A DNA stretch of 64,000 bases, taken from Caprella mutica (Eukaryota; Arthropoda; Malacostraca; Amphipoda; Caprellidae). Below, in pieces: positions 53,850-64,000 of this stretch (its first letter is position 1; the number at the start of each line of letters is the position of its first letter). A model generated the notes under the pieces. It had not been told where the DNA came from, made no database searches, and worked only from the letters and a program-made list of their open reading frames with translations. The position numbers were made by a program, and so were the translations under genes. The DNA lies in NCBI GenBank assembly GCA_947561585.1, contig CANNZV010000923.1:124001-188000 (forward strand), given 5' to 3'.

Positions 53850-54832
53850 TTAATGAAATAGGTTCTCATTAATGAAACATAGGTTCTCATTCATAAAATA
53901 TAGGTTCTCATTCATAAAATATAGGTTCTCATTAATGAAATAGGTTCTCATTAATGAAACAGGTTCTCATTAATGAAACAGGTTCTCATTAATGAAACAG
54001 GTTCTCATTAATGAAACAGGTTCTCATTAATGAAACAGGTTCTCATTAATGAAACAGGTTCTCATTAATGAAACAGGTTCTCATTAATGAAACAGGTTCT
54101 CATTAATGAAACAGGTTCTCATAAATGAAACAGGTTCTCATAAATGAAACAGGTTCTCATTAATGAAACAGGTTCTCATTAATGAAACAGGTTCCCATTA
54201 ATGAAATCGGTTCTCATTAATGAAATCGGTTCTCATTAATGAAATCGGTTCTCATTAATGAAATCGGTTCTCATTAATGAAATCGGTTCTCATTAATGAA
54301 ACAAGTTCTCATTAATGAAACAGGTTCTCATTAATGAAACATGTTCCCATTAATGAAACAGGTTCCCATTAATGAAATATATGTTCTCATTAATGAAATA
54401 GGTTCTCATTAATGAAACAAGTTCTCATTAATGAAACAGGTTCTCATTAATGAAATAGGTTCTCATTAATGAAATAGGTTCTCATTAATGAAATAGGTTC
54501 TCATTAATGAAATAGGTTCTCATCAATGAAATAGGTTCTCATCAATGAAATAGGTTCTCATTAATGAAACAGGTTCTCATTAATGAAACAGGTTCTCATT
54601 AATGAAATAGGTTCTCATTAATGAAACAGGTTCTCATTAATGAAACAGGTTCTCATTAATGAAATAGGTTCTCATTAATGAAACAGGTTCTCATTAATGA
54701 AATAGGTTCTCATTAATGAAATAGGTTCTCATCAATGAAATAGGTTCTCATCAATGAAATAGGTTCTCATTAATGAAACAGGTTCTCATTAATGAAACAG
54801 GTTCTCATTAATGAAATAGGTTCTCATTAATG
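53850..54832. repeat. 19-bp minisatellite, about 51 units
   Basis: Tandem AGGTTCTCATTAATGAAAC with AAATA and AATCGG variants arranged in blocks. A multi-unit block near 54470-54610 is repeated at about 54650-54800, a higher-order duplication. Confidence 0.95.
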
Positions 54833-54835
54833 ATT

Positions 54836-56045
54836 ATCATAATGGGAAGTGAAAGATGATGAAGGTAAATATATACAAATACACATAAAGGTGTGTAGAA
54901 TACGCGCCTTCATGAGGAATCATGACAATATATACACACCTACACACACACACTCAGAGGGTGTGAACTACACACGCTACACATACACACAGAAGGTACA
55001 CACTACACACAGAGCATCTTTGTCTCCATGCCTCAGTTACAAACTATCAATGAAAGTTTCTATCTTTCATAAGAAGCAGCTATGACAATTTAATGCGATA
55101 GTGTCTAATGAATGCTGATGTCAACCAGCTATCAGTTTTATAATTCAACATTTTTCCTCCTTATCTATCCTAATAATTTCCCTCGTGTGTTTATTTATTT
55201 GGTGTCCGCTTTTACACTACGGGTATTAAACATGAAGAATGTAACTATGATACGCACGGGAATATATTGACTTGATATTTAAATTCCCCTGTTTTTATTC
55301 AGTTTTTAAATGTATTTTATCTATAAATAAATTAGACTATGCAGAAAATTTAATTTTAATTGAATTCATTAAAAGTAACCTAATAACGGGTAATAAATTG
55401 GTATTGATGATGACCCGTTATTTTTAACGGGAAAGTACACTAGTTAATTAATAGTAAAGTAATTAACTTTAAATTCCATCACAAATTCACCATACAATCG
55501 AGTTACAGAATTGTGGACAATGGAGCGTTTTTCTGTTTCATAAATAATGTACTCTGTGAAATTAATGAGAAAGAAGTTAAATATTTAATTTTACACATAA
55601 ACACATTTTGTAAGTAATTAAAGGTAAAAGAATACATATTTTTTTCTATAAAATAATTGAATTTTGTCCCTTTTTCTATTAATTGAACTGTGAAATATTG
55701 TTAAAGGAAATTCTTTTTCTTTTGTCGGAATCAACATTTAGGGGTTTGGGGTTTTTTGGGGGTTAACAGTTTTGGGGTTTTTCTTGGGGTTAACAGTTTA
55801 GAGTTTTTTGTTTATAATGAAAAAATAACGTCTTGAAAAAGTTAGATCGAACGTTAAAAAATAATACAATTACAAAGAGGAGGTACAGGGGCTAACTGTT
55901 GATTTGTAACTAACTATACAATGTGTTCAATGTGTACCTGTACAATGTGTACTCATACAGGGATATATACAGGAGACAGGCATCAAAGATTTTCACACAG
56001 CTTCCTGTGTAGGGGATTTTTACATTGGGAGGGGAAGGGGGTTTA
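54836..56045. other. intergenic DNA, nothing supported
   Basis: A CA/AC-rich patch (about 54930-55015) produces a 78-codon plus frame that is compositionally simple. Small direct repeats of GGGGTTTTT with GGGGTTAACAGTTT at 55742-55805. No gene seen. Confidence 0.5.
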
Positions 56046-56048
56046 TTA

Positions 56049-56212
56049 GGGTTGTGACAATATGCTTTTAAAATCATAGATCTTAAGAATATCACAGACG
56101 AAATGAAATGGTATCGAATACTATATACCGCTGGTGTAGAACCATTCAATACTCTTTAATTCTCTCCGTCTATAATATTCTCTATGATTTATAAAGCATA
56201 GTGTCACAACCC
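56049..56212. mobile_element. GGGTTGTGACAATATG-family MITE
   Basis: Full-length copy, TA on both sides, ends GGGTTGTGACAATATGCTTT and AAAGCATAGTGTCACAACCC, with the CGCTGGTGTAGAACCATTC core. Confidence 0.85.
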
Positions 56213-56796
56213 TAATCATTATTAGGGTTGACCGAAAAGTAATCAAATGAAAAACAGATTTGAGAAGAAAGTTGAAGAGTTCACTTCGCGAAAAATTCTA
56301 ATAGAACACTATAGCATAAACTGATGTAAATTATAGTAATTAAGTATTTTAAACATTGTAATTAGGAATTATAGTATTGTATTTATAGCAAGTAAACTTT
56401 TTAGGGTTCATTTTGAATACATCTCTTTATTTGAGAGGTGATTGTTAGCTATTTAATAATAGGGAGAAGTAAAAAGGGACAATTAAAAAATAAAAGAGAC
56501 AATTAAAATTAAAAGTTATAGTACAAATAGTAAATAGAAGGGACAAATAAAAAAATTTAATAAAAGGGACAGTTAACAAAATATAAATAAAAGTGACTAT
56601 TGAAATTAAAAGTGATGTTTCAATTAAAATAAAATAAGTAGAATACAATTAAGGATATTATACGCCTAAATAATAAAAGTTCAACGCCCTGTCTAAACAT
56701 TGCTGTGTGCCTAGCGATAAGAACACTTAAGATTTAACCTTATTTGTTAGCATATATTTACTTTAAATTGTAACGGAATGAATGTATTAGCACATA

Positions 56797-57030
56797 CCCA
56801 GATAGAGAGAGAGAGAGAGAGTTATGGTGGGGCCATAGAAGATAAAGAGAGAAAGTTATGGTGGGGCCATAGAAGATTGGGAGAGTTATGGTTGGGCCAT
56901 AGAAGATTGAGAGAGAAGACCTCTTAATCTTCTATGACCCAACCATAAATTTCCCCTCTTAATCTTCTATGGCCCCACCATAAATTCCCCTCTTAATTGT
57001 CTATGGCCCCACCATAACTTTCTCTCTGGG
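56797..57030. mobile_element. GTTATGGTGGGGCCATAGAAG foldback element with internally repeated arms
   Basis: Bounded by TA, starts CCCAGATAGAGAGAG and ends CTTTCTCTCTGGG. The left arm has three head-to-tail copies of GTTATGGTGGGGCCATAGAA and the right arm three in the opposite direction, so the whole can fold into a long hairpin. Confidence 0.75.
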
Positions 57031-57043
57031 TAGAAGACAATTA

Positions 57044-57352
57044 ATTTCACAAATCACAGTTTTCTAATTTTCTATTATTTTCAAATCTTACAAAATTGTC
57101 ATCGTGTACCCAGACCAATTTTAAAATATCTACAAACATTACTATTAGTAAAGTTTCTTTTTGAAGATTTTTAAACTGAGTAACGTGTACCTATTCGTAT
57201 TTTTTTAAACAATTTACTAATATCAAAATTTTCAGAAGAAAACTTTACTAACCGTAATGTTTGTAGATATTTTAAAATTGGTCTGGGTACACGATGACAA
57301 ATTTGTAAGATTTGAAAATGATAGAAAATTAAAAAAACTGTGATTTAAGAAA
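57044..57352. mobile_element. foldback element with arms of about 120 bp
   Basis: AATCTTACAAAATTGTCATC...AAACATTAC is mirrored by GTAATGTTTGTAG...GATGACAAATTTGTAAGATT. The shared core includes GTGTACCCAGACCAATTTTA. Confidence 0.75.
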
Positions 57353-57622
57353 TGAACATCATATGCCGAGACTCTTTTCTCTGATAGAACATATATTTTT
57401 TTTATCGCTATTGCCCAGGTTCCAAATGACCAGCCCCGTACGTAGATTATACGGAAGATAAATAAAAATTACTGGGTTTATATGGACGGGGCCTTTCGGA
57501 AAAAAGATCTTGTGATTTAGTGATAAAAAAGATAATTTCAATAACACTTGTAATATTGTACAAAATTTCCAACGTATTGAAATACAGAAATATTTGTAAT
57601 TATTAATCAATTATTAATCAAC

Positions 57623-58182
57623 TGTGTCTCTATATTGCTAACAGTGTCCTCATTAGGGTACTTACTGTGTCCCTATATTGCTAACAGTGTCCTCATTGGG
57701 GTACTTACTGTGTCCCTATATTGCTAACAGTGTCCTCATTGGGGTACTTACTGTGTCCCTATATTGCTAACATTGTCCTCATTGGGGTACTTACTGTGTC
57801 CCTATATTGCTAACAGTGTCCTCATTGAGGTACTTACTGTGTCCCTATAATGCTAACAGTGTCCTCATTGGGGTACTTACTGTGTCCCTATATTGCTAAC
57901 AGTGTCCTCATTGGGGTACTTACTGTGTCCCTATATTGCTAACAGTGTCCTCATTGGGGTACTTACTGTGTCCCTATATTGCTAACAGTGTCCTCATTGA
58001 GGTACTTACTATGTCCCTATATTGCTAACAGTGTCCTCATTGGGGTACTTACTGTGTCCCTATATTGCTAACAGTGTCCTCATTGGGGTACTTTCTGTGT
58101 CCCTATATTGCTAACAGTGTCCTCATTGGGGTACTTACTGTGTCCCTATATTGCTAACAGTGTCCTCATTGGGGTACTTACT
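57623..58182. repeat. 43-bp minisatellite, 13 units
   Basis: Very homogeneous tandem copies of TGTGTCCCTATATTGCTAAC, AGTGTCCTCATTGGGGTACT and TAC. Only a few point variants, implying recent expansion or homogenisation. On the minus strand each unit contains ACAGTAAGTACC, a donor-like word. Confidence 0.95.
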
Positions 58183-58442
58183 GTATACTTTACCTATTTA
58201 TTTAGTTTTTTTTTATTTAAAAGCAACTGATTATTGTATTCAAATTTAAGATAAGGAATATAAAGAAGAAAGAGGAAGTGATAATAAATATATATATACA
58301 GATTTGACGGTACATGACAAAAAACATAAACAAATTAAAATAAATATACATAGCTTAACTTAAATGTTAAAATAATAAGATACTAGCTTGACCAGTAAAT
58401 AAATTAATTCATTTATATAGAAATCTATATTTTTAAACATTT

Positions 58443-59150
58443 TCAATTATACAGATATTTTTATTCTACTGAAGTTATTTCCTATTTTATTTAGCATAAG
58501 GTTGAGTTTCTATTCAATTTACTAACATAATAGCCTTTAGAACATTTTATATAGTTTTTATAACCCGTATACCGAGTCAAAGACTTATCCTCAGATGCAT
58601 GATATATAACTTTTTATAAAGATAAAACCAATATATATTTACTATACTATTTATATATTATAAAGTAATTATTCTTAAAATACAGAAGTTCATTCAGAGA
58701 ATCAAGTAATCGACACCAATGAATAGATTATATCAAGTTATTTAATTATTAAATGCACAATAGTTATTATGTTTTTATTATACATAATTTTATATTTAAA
58801 ACTACGTAATTCTAAATGATCATTTTTCAATTAAATACAATGTAAACAAATTAATAATTAATTAACTGTAAATACAGTATCTATAGATAAATACAAAAAA
58901 TTAACTTATTCCTTCATGAAAAACAGGATCTATACTTTTAACAGGAAAATCAGTATTTTAATTTTATTTGTACGTTACGCCTTTCAAAAAAAGAGGAAAA
59001 GTCTTTGACTCGGTATACGGGTTATAAAAACTATAGAAAATGATCTAAAGGCTATAATGTTAATAAATTGAATAGAAATTCAACCTTATGGGAAATAAAA
59101 TAGGAAATAACTTCAGTAGAATTAAAAAATATATTTTTGTATAATTTGAA
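58443..59150. mobile_element. about 710-bp foldback element
   Basis: Arms of about 155 bp: CTACTGAAGTTATTTCCTAT...ACCCGTATACCGAGTCAAAG on the left and the inverted CTTTGACTCGGTATACGGGT...ATAGGAAATAACTTCAGTAG on the right. The centre is AT-rich and non-coding. Confidence 0.8.
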
Positions 59151-59166
59151 TTATTTAAAATTTAAA

Positions 59167-59307
59167 TGGTAAGTTTCGAGTTATCGGACGGTTCCACATT
59201 GCCGATCATAATTAAAAATAATGAATAAACAGTTAAATTATAATTACCATATATTGTTTCTTACATGATCGAAAATATGGAACTGTTCGATAACTCAGTA
59301 CTTACCC
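59167..59307. mobile_element. GGGTAAGTT-family MITE
   Basis: Left end decayed (GGTAAGTTTCGAGTTATCGG), right end CGATAACTCAGTACTTACCC followed by TA. A right half-copy also lies at about 63284-63330. Confidence 0.7.
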
Positions 59308-59825
59308 TATAACTCAGACACGTTAAAATAATAATTAATTAGGCAAAAAAACCACGGTAATGCTAAAATAAGTTTATATTTTCTTTAGCTTCTTTGCTTC
59401 ACCTTGAACTTGAAGAAACTAATTGAATAAATGGTTATATTTTTTACCTCAAAAGCTAATGTGGTTTGACGAGAAAAAAAAACACAAACCGCAAGTCTGA
59501 CGTCATCGAAAAAAAAAAAATTATCGACCGAAAAATAATTATCATGCGAGAAAAAAAATGTTACGAAACAAATCGGAAATTGTTCAGTGATTAAATAATT
59601 TAAAACTAATTAGTAATTAATAAAAAACTATCATCTGATATATAAGTGAAATCTAAATTACATTTCTTTATAGCATATAAAATTATTCTAAATAAAAAAA
59701 ATCTGACCAAATATGAAATTAAATTTTCAATTTACAAAAAAATTTTAACTTATTTTTTTTTAGAGAATTAAAAAGTAATGTAAGAGTAATTAATACAAAA
59801 AAAAAACATCACAGTTTCATCACTA

Positions 59826-59979
59826 GGGTTGTGACAATATGCTTTTAACATCATAGATCCTAAGAATATCACAGACGAAATGAAATGGTATCGAATACTA
59901 TATACCGCTGGTGTAGAACCATTCAATACTCTTTAATTCTCTCCGTCTATAATATTTATAAAGCATATTGTCACAACCC
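59826..59979. mobile_element. GGGTTGTGACAATATG-family MITE
   Basis: Full-length copy with TA borders; internally almost identical to 56049-56212, which suggests recent activity or a recent common source. Confidence 0.85.
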
Positions 59980-60499
59980 TAAACACCACTCTATGACATC
60001 ACACAGAGCTTTTTAGACGCAATACATTTCTATTGACGTTAATCATGCCAATAGAGATATTCTAGCCAATGTATACACAATAATAATCATTGGTTAAAAA
60101 AACTCTACTTACGAATCATAATTTGTTGCCCTATTTACAGTTTAAATCACTTTGGTAATGAGAAAGAGAATATTTAATGAAAAAATAATGACGGTAAATA
60201 GAAAAGTATTTAAAATTAGTACAGCATATTCAAGCCCATACGAAGTTTCACATGAAACTTTTCGGGCAAACTATATATAAATTTATAATATAAATAGAAA
60301 TGATGGAATGTAGATTATTGTGCGTACTTGTTTGGTTATTTGAAGTTTCATGATGTTGGAGGTGATTGCATCATTTTAGAGAATGGGTTTATCAACTTAG
60401 GGTCAATTTAATTGATTCAGAGGTTAGTTTCATTAATTTAGAAGCATTTTCGTTAATATAGCGATATTTTCAATAAATTCCAGGTATTGTCATTAATTT

Positions 60500-60925
60500 A
60501 TATCGGAGTTTTTCAATAAATTTAGGGGTATTTTCCTTAATTTAGGGGTATTTTCCTTAATTTAGGGGTATTTTCCTTAATTTAGGGGTATTTTCCTTAA
60601 TTTAGGGGTATTTTCAATAAATTTAGGGGTATTTTCAATAAATTTAGGGGTATTTTCAATAAATTTAGGGGTATTTTAAATAAATTTAGGGGTATTTTTA
60701 ATAAATTTAGGGGTATTTTTAATAAATTTAGGGGTATTTTCAATAAATTTAGGGGTATTTTCAATAAATTTAGGGGTATTTTCAATAAATTTAGGTGTAT
60801 TTTCAATAAATTTAGGTGTATTTTCATTATTTAGGGGTATTTTCATTATTTAGGGGTATTTTCAATAAATTTAGGTGTATTTTCATTATTTAGGGGTATT
60901 TTCAATAAATTTAGGGTATTTTCAA
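60500..60925. repeat. 20/21-bp minisatellite, about 20 units
   Basis: Units AATTTAGGGGTATTTTCCTT (20 bp) change abruptly to AATAAATTTAGGGGTATTTT plus C (21 bp). The 21-bp part creates an open minus frame of Leu-Lys-Ile-Pro-Leu-Asn repeats. Confidence 0.9.
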
Positions 60926-61224
60926 TAATTCTATAGTGATTTAATTAATTTTGAGATAATGTTTATTAATTTATTAGAAATTTAACGATTCATTAATTTA
61001 TTTATTAACGAATATTGAAAAAATTAATGGCTCTAATAATTCATTCCTTTTTACATGATATTAATTAATTACCAGCACATGCACTTGCTACCAATGCATT
61101 GCGACTAACTGCATATCTATTAATAGATACTGTGACTCAGATATACGTGTGATATCACGTGGTGGAGAGGGGTGAACGGTAATGAAGAAAATACCCCACT
61201 GGGAACATTTAGTAGAACAAGTTG

Positions 61225-61352
61225 GATTATAAAAGAAGGAAAATGATATAGTGGTGATAAACGGTAGTAAGGATAATGATTGACAAACGGTAGTAAGGAT
61301 AATGGTTGATAAACGGTAGTAAGGATACTGATTGATAAACGGTAGTAAGGGT
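61225..61352. repeat. 27-bp tandem repeat, 4-5 copies
   Basis: AACGGTAGTAAGGATAATGA plus TTGATAA repeated; adjoins the short hairpin element at 61362-61433. Confidence 0.8.
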
Positions 61353-61361
61353 ACAAATTAT

Positions 61362-61433
61362 CAAAGAAAAAGTTATGGTGGGGTCATAGAAGACACAATC
61401 TTCTATGGCCCCACCATAACTTTCTCTCTGGGT
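61362..61433. mobile_element. short GTTATGGTGGGGCCATAGAAG hairpin
   Basis: AAAGTTATGGTGGGGTCATA, a few bases of loop, then TATGGCCCCACCATAACTTT and CTCTCTGGGTA. The simplest member of the family. Confidence 0.65.
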
Positions 61434-61574
61434 ATATGTAACATTATTTAAATAACGGTATAATAATTATCATAGGAAATTGTAGTAAAAGGAAGTTGCA
61501 CGATAACGTGGGGGAGAACGTAATTAAGAGATACACCCCCACATAATATATTCAATTGATTTAGTACAGCAGGA

Positions 61575-61990
61575 CTCCTCTATAGTGAACGGGAGAATAT
61601 GTAGCCTCTATAGTGAACGAGTTAGGATGTAGCCTCTATAGTGAACGAGTTAGGATGTAGCCTCTATAGTGAACGAGTTAGGATGTAGCCTCTATAGTGA
61701 ACGAGTTAGGATGTAGCCTCTATAGTGAACGAGTTAGGATGTAGCCTCTATAGTAAACGAGTTAGGATGTAGCCTCTATAGTGAACGAGTTAGGATGTAG
61801 CCTCTATAGTGAACGAGTTAGGATGTAGCCTCTATAGTGAACGAGTTAGGATGTAGCCTGAATAGTGAGCAGTTTTTTATAGTCTACCATAAAATGCCAT
61901 CAGTTTTCTATAACTGATTTCTATTCATCGCAGACTGAAGAAAATTCGTTCACTATAGAGGTTACATCATGACTCGTTCACTATAGAGGA
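61575..61990. mobile_element. inverted-repeat element whose left end has expanded into a 28-bp array
   Basis: About nine copies of GTGAACGAGTTAGGATGTAG plus CCTCTATA form the left side; the right side has the inverted words CGTTCACTATAGAGG twice. The core GACTGAAGAAAATTCGTTCA is like the arms of the element at 27384-27533. Confidence 0.75.
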
Positions 61991-62028
61991 TTTCTACGGT
62001 AGAGGGTTCAACGTACAGGTGGTACTTA

Positions 62029-62277
62029 GAACACTGTGGTTCTTAACATTGTTGGAGGTGCTGAACCACTAAAGTTCTATACATGAATGCATCAAACACT
62101 TAAATAAAGTTAACTTTATTAGTAAATCCGAACATATGTTTATAAATAATATACTATAGTATAGTACAAATTGTACCATGCATCATTTACATATAAAATC
62201 ACTGTGTTCAAAATACAACAAAAAAACATGGATTTCGGACACAACTAACAACCGAACTCTTGTGTTCGATCTCTTAT
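62029..62277. mobile_element. hAT-type element, diverged relative of 21406-21717
   Basis: GTGGTTCTTAACATTGTTGG and AACATGGATTTCGGACAC match the left and interior of the BRD10-intron element; the right end is truncated near TGTGTTCGATC. Confidence 0.55.
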
Positions 62278-62329
62278 AACCCAGCTAAAATACGAGTGGG
62301 TTATAAACATAGAAATTGTATAGTACAAC

Positions 62330-62715
62330 AAGCAAATTTAGTGCAACTAGCAAATTTAGTGCAACAAGCAAATTTAGTGCAACAAGCAAATTTAGTGCAA
62401 CAAGCAAATTTAGTGAAACAAGCAAATTTAGTGCAACAAGCAAATTTAGTGCAACAAGCAAATTTACTGCAACAAGCAAATTTACTGCAACAAGCAAATT
62501 TAGTGCAACAAGCATATTTACTGCAACAAGCAAATTTACTGCAACAAGCAAATTTACTGCAACAAGCAAATTTACTGCAACAAGCAAATTTACTGCAACA
62601 AGCAAATTTAGTGCAACAAGCAAATTTACTGCAACAAGCAAATCGGCTGAAACTAGCAAATTTGCTGCAACAAGCAAATTGGCTGAAACTAGCAAATTTA
62701 CTGCAAGAAGCAAAT
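62330..62715. repeat. 18-bp minisatellite, about 21 units
   Basis: Tandem CAACAAGCAAATTTAGTG with GTG/CTG variants. The 18-bp unit keeps three frames open (Gln-Gln-Ala-Asn-Leu-Val on plus, Thr-Ser-Lys-Phe-Ser-Ala on plus, Leu-Leu-Val-Ala-Val-Asn on minus). No splice sites or conserved flank support a protein. Confidence 0.93.
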
Positions 62716-62919
62716 CACAAGCTAGTGTGACAGACTACATATTCACATTATGCATGTATATGTTACACATATAATTAGCATTGAGTTATATGGGCCAGTG
62801 TACAATCACATCTGTAGAAAGTGATGTAAAGTGATGTGTACAGTGTGATGAAGGGCAAAAAGTAGTAGTGACCTATTTGACACTAGTATTGAACCTATAG
62901 GTATTATACCCATGAAGAT

Positions 62920-63225
62920 TATGGTGGGGCTATAGAAGATTATGGAGGGGCTACAGAAAATTATGGAGGGGCAATAGAAGATTATGGAGGGGCTATAGAA
63001 GATTATGGAGGGGCTATAGAAGATTATGGAGGGGCTATAGAAGATAATGGAGGGGCTATAGAAGATAATGGAGGGGCTATAGAAGATAATGGAGGGGCTA
63101 TAGAAGATAATGGAGGGGCTATAGAAGATAATGGAGGGGCTATAGAAGATTATGGAGGGGCCATAGAAGATTAAGTGGGGCTATAGAAGATTAAGGTGGG
63201 GCTATAGAAGATTAAATAGGGCAAT
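62920..63225. repeat. 21-bp minisatellite derived from the GGGGCCATAG family
   Basis: About 14 copies of GAAGATTATGGAGGGGCTAT plus A, grading at the right into GGGGCCATAGAAGATTA, the end word of the hairpin elements at 50099, 56797 and 61362. Confidence 0.9.
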
Positions 63226-63549
63226 CGAATATTTGGTGGTACCCCTCTTAATCTTTAAATTTAAATAATACATATTTCTATAATATGACTTAAAATGTGG
63301 AACTGTCCAATAATTCATAACTTATCCTATTTTAATAGTCACATTTTTTTATTATTAACAACTTACATGTTCCACCCTACAGTACAGTATAGTTCCATTT
63401 GTTTATTATCATAGTTAAAATGTTTAAAGTATAATATAGGACAGGAAGATACACCAATTAGCTATAATGTATACAGACTGTTACCTACCTGGTAATTAAC
63501 GAACTGTTGTAATTTGCTCCATCCACAGATAGAGTGTTTGTACTTATGT

Positions 63550-63960
63550 ACACATAGAGAAAGTTATGGTGGGGAAATAGAAGATTATGGTGGGGAAATA
63601 GAAGATTATGGTGGGGAAATAGAAGATTGTGTTGGTGTCAAATCTTAATCTTCTATGATACCAACATAGTCTCCCCTGTTTCCCACCATAGTCTCCCATG
63701 TTACCCACGGTGATCTCTCTTGTTCCCCACGATAACCTCCCATGTTACCCACCATAATCACCCTTGTTCCCCACGATAATCTCCCTTGTTCCCCAAGATA
63801 ATTTCCCTTATTACTCCCCATAATCACCCTTGTTCCCCACCATAGTCTTCATTGTTCCCCGCGATCATCTCCCATGTTACCCACCATAATCACCCTTGTT
63901 CCCCACCATAGTCTTCCTTGTTTCCCAACATTCTCTACAATAAAATCCCTTACAACACAT
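63550..63960. repeat. degenerate array related to the same family
   Basis: Starts with three AAGTTATGGTGGGGAAATAG-like copies, then inverts to TTCCCCACCATAGTCTCCC-like units to near the window edge. The minus frame over it is an artefact of the unit. Confidence 0.8.
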
Positions 63961-64000
63961 CAAAGTCTTCCTTGCTACCAGGTACATTTCCCACCATTCT

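Noticed and set aside
56445..56648. Hydrophobic 67-codon minus frame resembling a membrane protein
   Set aside because: Derived from A/T-rich simple sequence (AATTAAAA-type repeats); no splice context or family similarity.
62260..62774. Gln-Gln-Ala-Asn-Leu repeat protein of about 156 codons
   Set aside because: The 18-bp unit opens several frames on both strands equally well; nothing favours one of them.

Overview
This is nuclear DNA from an invertebrate animal. It is AT-rich, its genes are split by many GT-AG introns, and it encodes animal-type proteins (a T-box factor, an ARHGEF10-type RhoGEF, a KIAA2026/BRD10-type bromodomain protein). The species cannot be fixed from the sequence. The gene set and repeat style suggest a marine invertebrate, but that is an inference. 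I found no bacterial genes, CRISPR array, tRNA or rRNA.

Three protein-coding genes could be rebuilt exon by exon. In each, every inferred intron is GT-AG, the phases agree across all junctions, and the summed coding length is divisible by three. (1) Plus strand, 15361-25830, 8 coding exons, 2060 residues: atypical bromodomain, DDT/WHIM-like region, AT-hooks, one C2H2 finger and a Gln-rich tail, resembling BRD10. (2) Minus strand, 35438-27286, 7 coding exons, 464 residues: a divergent T-box factor with an N-terminal Groucho-type eh1 motif, two CtBP-type PLDLR motifs, an insertion inside the T-box and almost no C-terminal tail. It converges on gene 1, with candidate poly(A) signals about 160 bp apart. 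(3) Minus strand, 49259-38264, 11 exons, 1712 residues: an ARHGEF10-family RhoGEF with an apparent alternative first exon at 45474 giving a 1424-residue form.

The flanks (1-15337 and 49260-64000) hold no gene I can support. They and the introns are packed with short inverted-repeat DNA elements and minisatellites. Families with visible target-site duplications include TTAA (piggyBac-like), 8 bp (hAT-like), TA (mariner/pogo-like) and TAA (Harbinger-like). There are also five large foldback palindromes and about twenty tandem arrays.

The most unusual signal is a set of tandem repeats grown out of exon-intron borders. A 23-bp minisatellite of about 26 extra units beside ARHGEF10 exon 10 repeats the authentic 5' splice site in each unit, and a 41-bp duplication does the same at T-box exon 4. 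Other arrays look like tandem expansions of the ends of local inverted-repeat elements.
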